This document shows positions 56,472 through 64,000 of a DNA stretch of 64,000 nt, one piece after another. Position numbers and translations under genes: made by a program. Below the pieces are notes generated by a model. It made no database searches, was not told the origin of the DNA, and saw only the letters and a list, made by a program, of their open reading frames with translations. This stretch comes from Scilla litardierei. Taxonomy: Eukaryota > Streptophyta > Magnoliopsida > Asparagales > Asparagaceae. Where the stretch lies: contig CM061140.1 in the NCBI GenBank assembly GCA_030789695.1, positions 80,724,422 to 80,788,421 of the forward strand, written 5' to 3'. The stretch's first letter is position 1. Each line of letters starts with the position of its first letter.

Positions 56472-58209
56472 TGTCTTCCATACCAGTTTTGCCTCCCCCT
56501 ATTTATATTGAGCCCATCTGTCTGTTCGGGGCCCTACACTTGCATATCTTGGGGGAGGAGCCACCCATGCATCATCTCTTCATTTAGCATTGCATCATGT
56601 CATATTTTAGTTTCTTTTCGCATAGTTTTTATTTTTATTTCTGACCACGCCCACCCCACCCCTTTTAGCATCATCTCCAACTTACCAGCGTTTTCTTAGT
56701 AGTGAGGACGCTGCTAGGTTTAGCTTCGGGGATGAGCGCTACCGCTTTATTTTTGATTTTTTCTTTTACATTTTCTTCCCTTATTTCAGTTTTTATTTTA
56801 CGTTTTCACCACTTTTCCACGTCGATTTCTTTTTTCTCATTTTGCATCATATTTTTTATTTTCACCATGCATGCATCTCTTTTTTCTTTATTTTCTTATT
56901 TTCTCCGCCTTTTTCTCTTTATTTGCTAAGGATGGTCCACGTGATGATATTTCTCATAGCCTTATTAGTCTTTTACGATGCTCACTTTCGATGACATGCT
57001 ATTAGGGTAAATTTCAGTTTTACTATCTATATGCGTGCATTTCTATTGCTGATCTATCTGATTTAATGCTTAAAATGAATTGAAAATCGAATGCATGAAT
57101 TAGTATCTAGTATGATCTATGTTGGGTAATGCACCTAGGTTCACGCATCACTAGAACACTCGGAGCATCCATTTTTATCTTATTCACTTCTGATTGCATG
57201 CCTGCTCCTATGGTGCTATTTACTGCATTCCTTTTTCAGTATTCATCTAGAGGAATGAAAATACCCATGCTATTTATGAGTTTAGTTAGGGTATTATTTT
57301 ATCAAACCGTTGTGCACCTCTTATGAGTGAACTGAGAGATATACTACTTTCCTTCTCCACATATCTATATATTTCTCTACATATCAGCTGGTTACACCCC
57401 CACAGCTATCTTTACCGCATCTCACTTCCCAAACCCAAAAAGAAAAAGTGTAGCTTCTAAATGAAAAAAAAGAAAAAAAAGAGAAAAAGAAAGAAAGAAA
57501 GAAAAAAAATAGTGTATATATTCATATATGAGAAAGAAAAGAAAAAGGAAGAAAATGAATAAATATTGTTTTGTATCTTTTCATTAGAAGCTATCACTTA
57601 TACTAGGAAGAAAAAGAAAATTTTCATATCATATTCCTAGATGCGACGCCTCAAGCTAAGCTTGGGAGATAAACCAAATGATCACAAGAGTGAGCATGAC
57701 ATTAGAGTGGAGACAGTGCAAACAGGAAGATTTAATAATGCGTAAACTTTACGAAATGCTTTAGTTTTTGGAGACTTTTCATGAATCGAAATGAATAACT
57801 GATTGGCATGACTTTTTCTATTTTCTATTGCATGTCGTGTGATTTCAATTTGCTCCTTGTGTATCTGTGATTGAAAAGGGCATTGCCAACTTCTTTATAC
57901 TAGACTCTAGGGATTGCATGAGATTGATATGAATTGACGGTGCTATTTCAGTTGATCCCTATCTTTTGTCTGTATTGCATGCTAGTCATATGATTTGTAA
58001 AACTAGAAATTGCCAGTAGCATGTATGTTATTATTCAAAGCATCGTGATTTACTATTTAAGCCAGAGATCTGAACATCCTTAGCGTCCTCCTCTCACTTC
58101 TATTCTCTTCTCTTTTTATTTTTATTTCATATTTCCTTTTTGTTTTCCTCCCGACGTACCGATTATTCGTCTTCCTCGAGGATGAGTAAGAGGTAAGCTT
58201 GGGGGATTT
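56472..58209 (+). other. 3' noncoding region and polypurine tract of family 3
   Basis: No supported gene. AGCTTCGGGGA (56722-56732) and AGCTTGGGAGA (57659-57669) are one-mismatch copies of AGCTTGGGGGA, and the exact copy at 58196-58206 is next to the LTR. The GTGAACTGAGAGATATAC block (about 57327) matches family 1. An A/G-rich tract lies at 57460-57560. GTCTTCCTCGAGGATGAG is at about 58169-58186. Confidence 0.72.
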
Positions 58210-59938
58210 TGATGTGTCCATATTTTTCACTATTTTCGTATCATCCCTTCATTTGATTCCATATCATTTTCGCATCCAAATCTCACATTTTACTACAATA
58301 TCGCGTTTCTGGTGTTATATTCGAGTTTCGTAGTGTTATATGAGTTTCCAGGGATTTTGGAGCGATTTGGGACCCCACTTGGGTATGGACACATCCAACA
58401 TACCCGTGAGCTCATTGGTGGAGCCCTGTAGGAGTTTGCCACACTTTTGGAGCCATTGGAGGAGAAGAGAGAGAGCAGAGGAGCGAGAGGAGCCTTCAGC
58501 AGCTCCTGGAGAATGTTTTCCAGACTGCTCGGTCGAGCAGTTCAGATGCTCGGACCGAGCAGCTTCAATTGTAAGAAAGGGGCAGATACGCGGATGGCTT
58601 GGACCGAGCAGTTCGTCTGCTCGGTCGAGCAGTGTCAATTTTCAAAGCTGAAGCAATTAAAGCACACGGCCCATGCAGATATTCAGTGACCGAGTCAGCC
58701 TCTGCTCGGGCCGAGCTGAGCTGACTCGGCCCATGCTGGCAGAGCAAGGATTTTAGAGATTTCAATTCTCTATCAGGCTCGGTCGAGCAGCACAACTGCT
58801 CGATCCGAGCAGCTGAACAAGCAACGCACTGCTCGACCGAGCAGCCTACTCGGTCGGCAGTGCCAGTGCCATTTTAGGAAAGATTTGTTGAAGCCATTGC
58901 GGGCGCGATCTTGGGGACTGAAAGCTGGAGCTCGCGAGAGGGAAGAGGGGGGTCATTCTGAAGAGTTTTGGGGAAGAGTTTCTGAGAGCAAAAATTTTAG
59001 TAGATTTTTGTTAGACTTTAGATTAATTTTTGTTATAGAATTTTGGATCGAGACTTTTGGATTGATATTTTGGTTTTCGATTACTATTGCGTATTGGAAT
59101 CTGGATTTTTATTGGATCTAATTCTCGTCTATTTTCTGCATCTCTCGCTGTAAGTTTCTGATCTATATTCTATAAATTGCTACGATATTCTCTTCTACAA
59201 AAATGATGTTTTTATTCGCCACTATCGCCATGTGTGAGTAAATCTTCCTAGGGTTGATGGGTTAGCCCTAAGATTCTAGAAGAAAGAACTGGATCTGAAT
59301 CTCCATGTTGAATTAAAGATTTAGGGATGTATTTCGATCGATCCTAACGAATCCCTAGATAACCCGTACTGAGATTATGCCCACGGTCTGTAGAATTGAT
59401 GTGGTTAAGGGGTATCTTTGGGATTCGAATATGGAAATCGGTGGATCCAACCAATGCTTGTGACCATGCCCGGCTTATGCCTTGAGAGGATCCATCGACG
59501 AACTATACCGTTACGTTGACGGCTACCGCCATTGCGTCAACGAGGGCTACCAAAATAACTCGTAATTCTAACCCATGAGAGTGATACGAATTGTGAGATT
59601 TATCCCCTAACCCTAATGCAACGTGAGGACTTTATTCTAATGTCGACCCCCGACGATCTTAGCTGTAATCCCTGATGCCCTAGTCCTTTTTATTAGTAAA
59701 ACAACAACAACACCCCAATCAACTCTTCCAACCCAATAGCTTCTTACTTCGAGATTTAGAAGTAAACTGAGAATCCATATACACTATCACCATCGCTGTG
59801 GGATTCTATATCATTTATACTATAACTTCACACCGTCCTCTTGCAGATTGAGCCTGGAATTGAAGCCTAGGGGCCATGCCATACCTGGCGATCGTGACAC
59901 CACCAGGTGGAATCTAGGTATAGGTTTCGGGTGCATCA
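58210..59938 (+). repeat. 3' LTR of family 3
   Basis: 1729 bp, TGATGTGTCC to GGGTGCATCA, palindromes at 58525-58860. It keeps the 49 bp lost from the 5' LTR. Confidence 0.95.
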
Positions 59939-59943
59939 CACCA

Positions 59944-60600
59944 CCACAAAATGGTGCTGTAGAGAGAAAGAATAAGACTCTTATTGAGTGTGCTCGTACC
60001 ATGCTCAATGATAGTCATCTTGGACTACAATTTTGGACAGAGGCGGTGCACACGGTATTTTATGTGCTCAATAGGATCCTAGTGAGACTCCGAACGAACA
60101 AAACTTGCTTTGAGCTATCAAGTTAAATATTTTCGAGTTTTTGGTTCAAAATGTTTTATCAAGAACACCTTTGGTAACTTAGATAAATTTGAGCCAAGAT
60201 CCGATGAAGGAATTTTTGTTGGATAGTCCACACGTAGCAAAGCCTACCAGATATACAACAAAACCTCTTCAACGATCGAGGAATCACTTCACGTATCATT
60301 TTATGAATATTTTTATTTTCCTTATGTTATTGATGATAGTGTAGATGCTATATGTGATTCTCTTAGTAATGTCAAGATTAATGATTCTATTATTGAGACT
60401 AACACTACTAATAAGATTGTTGAAGATGTTCCAAGTGATGCAGGGATTTCCAAAGCTTACCCAACCGTTCGCAACCACCCTCATGACCAAATTATTGGAG
60501 ATATTGGTGTGGGTGTTCGAACGAGGTCTAGAATTGAAGAATTCTTTCATTGCGCATTCGTCTAGAGCCAAAGAACATCCAAGAAGCATATGAGGATAGC
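59944..60600 (+). pseudogene. pol: SIRE-type integrase part 2 and linker
   Basis: The integrase resumes with PQNGAVERKNKTLIECARTM (catalytic Glu in VERKN), then FWTEAVHTVFYVLNR. A gap and frame changes near 60120 precede FRVFGSKCFI-like, DEGIFVGYS-like and TRSRIEEFF wording. Several frames are needed to follow it. Confidence 0.82.
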
Positions 60601-62095
60601 TCTTGGATAGTGGCAATGGAAGAAGAGCTCATGCAATTTGAGAGAAATGAAGTTTGGGAGCTCGTTCCTCTTCCAAGTGGTCACCAAGTGATTGGGACCA
60701 AGTAGATCTTCAAGAACAAAATCGATGAGAACGAGGTCATCTCAAGGAACAAAGCAAGGTTAGTAGCTCAAGGTTACGGGCAAGAAGAAGGTATCGACTT
60801 CGAAGAATCTTTTGCCCCCGTAGCAAGATTAGAAGCTATTAGATTGCTTTTATATTTTGCATCTTATAAGAATTTAAAATTGTTTCAAATAGATGTTAAA
60901 AGTACATTTTTAAATGGTATTGTTAATGAAGAAGTTTATGTTTCTCAACCACCCGGTTTCATACATGAAAAATTTCCAAACCATGTTTTCAAACTTAAGA
61001 AAGCGTTATATGGGTTGAGACAAGCTCCCAGAGCTTGGTATGATCGACTCAAAACCTTTCTTTTGGATTTAGGTTTTAAAATGGTGAAGTTGATTCAACA
61101 CTTTTTATTAAGGATTATGAAAATGACATCCTATTGATTCAAGTTTATGTAGACGATATTATATTTGGTTCTACTAACTTTAATCTTTGCCAAGAATTTT
61201 CTAAGTCTATGAAGGATGAATTCGAGATGAGACATATAGGTGAGCTCAACTATTTTCTTGGATTGCAAATATGGCAAATGAAGGATGGGACTTTTATACA
61301 TAAAACCAAGTACACATGGGAGCTTATCAAGCGATTCGGGATGGAATCGTCTTCAAGCAAAAGGACTCCCATGAGTACGACAACCCATCTACACAAGGAT
61401 GAGAACGGAAAAGATGTAGACGTTCGTATATATCGAGGTATGATCGGTAGCTTACTCTATTTGACTGCTAGTAGACCCGATATCATATTTTCTGTATGCC
61501 TGTGTGCTAGATATCAAGCTAGACCTAAGGAGTCACACTTGCTTGCGGTTAAACGAATTTTTCATTACCTCAATCATTCACTAGATTATGGGTTACTTTA
61601 CCCTAAATCTAGCATATATGAGTTAATCTCATATAGTGATGCTGACTTTGTCGGATGCAAATCCAATAGGAAGAGTACTAGTGGCACTTGACATTTTCTA
61701 GGAAATTCCCTAGTTTCTTGGTTCTCCAAGAAACAAAACTCGGTATCATTGTCCACGACTGAAGAAGAATATATTACCGTGGGTCTTGCATGTGCACAAG
61801 TTCTTTGGATGAGACACACTCTTAAGGACTATGATGTCAGTCGTGATACTTGCCCTATCATGGTTGATAACCAAAGGCTAGATGTCTTTCCAAAAATCTG
61901 GTACATCACTCCCGTACCAAACACATAGATGTGAGACACCATTTTATCAATGATCATGTAGCTAAAAAGGACATCATCTTAGAGTACATTGAAATCCAAA
62001 AACAAATCGCTGATATCTTCACTAAACATCTTAATGAAGATTCATTTGTGAGGTTGCGTGGAGAATTAGGGATTATGGGTGAATCTGAAATTTAG
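60601..62095 (+). pseudogene. pol: SIRE-type reverse transcriptase and RNase H
   Basis: RT has [55 protein letters not shown] and [20 protein letters not shown] frameshift near 61085 leads to the intact active site VYVDDIIFGS (about 61143-61172). RNase H has ISYSDADFVGCKSNRKSTSG, where the next Cys is a TGA (about 61689), then WFSKKQNSVSLSTTEEEY. Another shift near 61880 precedes RTKHIDVRHHFINDHV and ADIFTKHLNED, with the stop at 62095. Confidence 0.87.
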
Positions 62096-62377
62096 GAGTT
62101 CAACCTTCTTGTTATATCATATTTGGACTCATATCATCATGGCACTTCTCTTCTTTTGATAAATTATATGTTTCATATATATATATATTTGTTTAAGAGA
62201 TGTTATTGAGATTTTGATGATTTTGTTAGCTTTTGGATTGGTTTAAGAGTTTTGTGTGTTAATCAATTATATTTTGATATTGATTTCGTAATTAGATTTA
62301 TGTTAGAGTATAGGTCCTAGGGTGAGTTGTCTATATCCTCAGGTTTTTAACCTCACTTTGCATTTCTGGACCAGGAC
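62096..62377 (+). other. Spacer after pol (SIRE)
   Basis: AT-rich, no gene seen. Confidence 0.6.
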
Positions 62378-62610
62378 AGCCGACTGTCATTCCTTCGACA
62401 GTAGACTATCCATATCTTCAGTGGTATCTGTTTATATCGTCATATTTTTGATTCTCAGGCAGTCGACTGATGAGTAAAATACAGTCGACTGTCTCTCCGA
62501 CAGGCGACTGTTATTTACCCAACAGTCAACTCTCTGTCAACTCATGCCTATCTTTATCCAACTTTCCAGTCGACTGACAAATGTTCTCCAGTCGAATGTC
62601 AACTGTTGTG
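62378..62610. repeat. Palindrome cluster ACAGTCGACTGT upstream of the extra ORF (SIRE)
   Basis: About nine exact or near copies (ACAGTCGACTGT, CAGTCGACTGA, CAGGCGACTGT and variants) of the same word as in the SIRE LTR at 26560-27315. Confidence 0.87.
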
Positions 62611-62675
62611 GCGGTTCGTTAACTTGATCTAAGCCGTCGATTTTTCGATCCAACGGCCCAGATTCTTTTGACCCT

Positions 62676-62685
62676 CTTTATATCG
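62676..62685 (+). promoter_or_regulatory. Internal TATA-like box upstream of the extra ORF (SIRE)
   Basis: CTTTATATCG, about 70 bp after the last palindrome. It is followed by a pyrimidine-rich leader with a possible acceptor, TTCACTGATTAG (about 62860-62871). Confidence 0.5.
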
Positions 62686-62941
62686 TCGAGAAATGTCGAT
62701 TCGTACTTTTGTTTTCTCTCTCATCCGACTGAAAACTCCCTCGTCTTCCTCCTTCAAACTCCACCGTTGATCTCTCCACCGTCGATTTCGTGCCGTTTCG
62801 AAGCCTCTCTCCTCTGTTCTTTCGATTTCTGAGTCGATTGTCTCCCTATTGATCGGTCTTCACTGATTAGGTATCGCTCTCTTTCATGTCCATTTTTTAT
62901 CGTACAGTTTTGTTCCTTCGCTCCTTTCGATTGATTGCGCA

Positions 62942-64000
62942 ATGGCACCCAAGACTAAGGGGAAGGATGTTGCTCCTAAACGTACTAGGATCTCTAAGCC
63001 AACCATTGTCAAAACCAAACGATCTCACAAATCCCGCACCCAGAACGCTGATCCGCCCTCTCATTCTTCTTCGAGTGGCTATTCCCCTTCGTCTGTTTCC
63101 TCCTCGTCTGAAGCTGAGCCCCTCATGCAGCGCCCGCGTTGGTGTTCACATCAATGAGCCTTGCGCGAGGCCGAACCTTCACATTCTGAGTCTAGTTCCA
63201 ATTCTCCTCTAGACCAAAGTGATGTGCCTCCTGCTGATCCCTTAGTTCCTATTTGCCGAGACGACTCTTGTCTGGCAAAGTTTCACTCCATGCTAGGGAT
63301 CTTGATTCCTCTTGAGCGATTTATTGTTTATCAGGCATTTACTGCCGAGAGACTCTCAGAGATTCTCTCATCTACCCATTTGGGTGATCTTTTTCGATTC
63401 TCCCAGATCGAATCCCCAAGTGCTTATCCCTTTCTGGTCAAATTACTCTATGCAAACCGCATTCGTTGTGATGTTGACACATGAGAGATAGACACCGTGG
63501 TTCAGGGGACCCACATCCGTTTTGATCCTACTCTCTTAGGGACCATTCTTAGGATCCCTTCTACTGGTTCTCTTCCTGCTGACATCTCTCTTTCAGATGT
63601 TAGTGATCTTGATCAGACTGTCCTTCAGGACATGTTTTGTGCGATCCTCACTGTTCTCTCTTCTAGAGTCCGAGCATCCATGTTCATTTCTAAGGGTTGG
63701 GCTGTTCACTTAGTGGTGAAGTCCAACATCCTGTCGAAGTATGGCTCCTTGGACCAGCCTTCTCAGGAGATCCTCAGATGCATGTATGCTATCTTCTCGG
63801 GTATGGCAGTAAACTGGGCCGGTGTCCTCCTTGATCGGATGGACAAGGTCGAGTTTACTTCTGCCTCCGCTCATATCCCTTATGGAGGTCTCCTTACCGT
63901 TATTTTCTGTCATTTTGGTATTGATTTCACTCCTTTCGAGCCTTTGCCTCTTGGTCCTCTCCTAAATGCTTCTGCGAAGTCGAAGTCTTCTTCGGCTCTG
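62942..64000 (+). pseudogene. Extra ORF of the SIRE-type element (partial, runs off the window)
   Basis: ATG 62942 opens the basic N-terminus MAPKTKGKDVAPKRTR. A Ser-rich linker and a core follow, in one frame with TGA stops at 63155 and 63482. The core has CRDDSCLAKFHSMLGI, PLERFIVYQAF, YPFLVKLLYANRI, then THIRFDPTLLGTILRIP, WAVHLVVKSNILSKYG and AHIPYGGLLTVIFCHFG. The order of elements (short basic start, RDD-type opening, FxxxLLYAN, IxFxPxLL) resembles the Transposase_32-type ORF2 of families 1 and 3. SIRE literature calls this position env-like. No signal peptide or membrane segment is seen in this part. Confidence 0.72.

Larger units (their letters stand above)
48563..59938 (+). mobile_element. 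Athila-like family 3 element (gag-PR-ORF2, no RT or integrase)
   Basis: LTRs 48563-50242 (1680 bp) and 58210-59938 (1729 bp), target duplication CACCA (48558-48562, 59939-59943), termini TGATG/CATCA. The total is 11.4 kb. It has the family plan: canonical primer site, broken gag-protease, hairpin module, palindromes, near-intact second ORF and 3' noncoding region. No RT, RNase H or integrase. Confidence 0.93.
26465..64000 (+). mobile_element. SIRE-type Ty1 retrotransposon, disrupted and running off the window
   Basis: LTR part to 28078, tRNA-iMet primer site, gag, protease, integrase, RT, RNase H in Ty1 order, then an extra ORF after pol, as in SIRE/Maximus elements. It is split by family 2 (29013-46188) in the gag zinc knuckle region and by family 3 (48563-59938) in the integrase. 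The reading frames rejoin across both target duplications. The 3' LTR is beyond 64000. The left LTR end is not identifiable at 26465 and may lie left of the window. Confidence 0.88.

Overview
The window is plant intergenic DNA built almost entirely of nested LTR retrotransposons. Chromovirus-type Ty3 proteins, Athila-like gag-protease proteins with a Transposase_32-type second ORF, SIRE-type Ty1 proteins, and tRNA-iMet- and tRNA-Asp-type primer sites all point to an angiosperm, probably a dicot with a repeat-rich genome. I could not narrow the species. I found no host gene, tRNA or rRNA gene. Nearly every coding region carries stops, frameshifts or deletions.

Layout. (A) 1-26464: a Tekay/Del-like Ty3 element (181-26320, target duplication AAATC) sits inside an old minus-strand LTR (1-180 plus 26321-26464). 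Its RT domain is split by Athila-like family 1 (5259-17161, GATGA). Its 3' LTR is split by a 3.7-kb minus-strand solo LTR of a related family (19805-23505, ATAGT). (B) 26465-64000: a SIRE-type Ty1 element that runs off the window. Its gag is split by Athila-like family 2 (29013-46188, AATGC), which itself holds a very young minus-strand Ty1 element (31678-39551, GCCGG). Its integrase is split by Athila-like family 3 (48563-59938, CACCA). Removing each insertion plus one target copy rejoins the interrupted reading frame, which fixes the insertion order.

The three Athila-like families share one plan: LTR, tRNA-Asp-type primer site, gag-protease, an RNA-hairpin module, a cluster of short palindromes, a leader, a second ORF, a long 3' noncoding region with repeated AGCTTGGGGGA motifs, then the 3' LTR. 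None has reverse transcriptase, RNase H or integrase, so they would need enzymes in trans. The SIRE element has its own polymerase and a comparable second ORF after it.

The most interesting signal is regulatory. Each of these four families has its own palindromic word: ACTCGGCCGAGT in family 1, ACCGATCGGT-type in family 2, GCTCGGTCGAGC-type in family 3 and ACAGTCGACTGT in SIRE. In each, the word is clustered twice, once in the LTR and again just upstream of the second ORF. In three of the four, both clusters are followed by a TATA-like box. This looks like a duplicated, lineage-specific promoter module tied to the second ORF, and possibly a self-recognition or anti-silencing system. A second strong signal is an 18-nt hairpin after the gag-protease stop, in which all three families keep the loop AGGCAA while the stem pairs change together.
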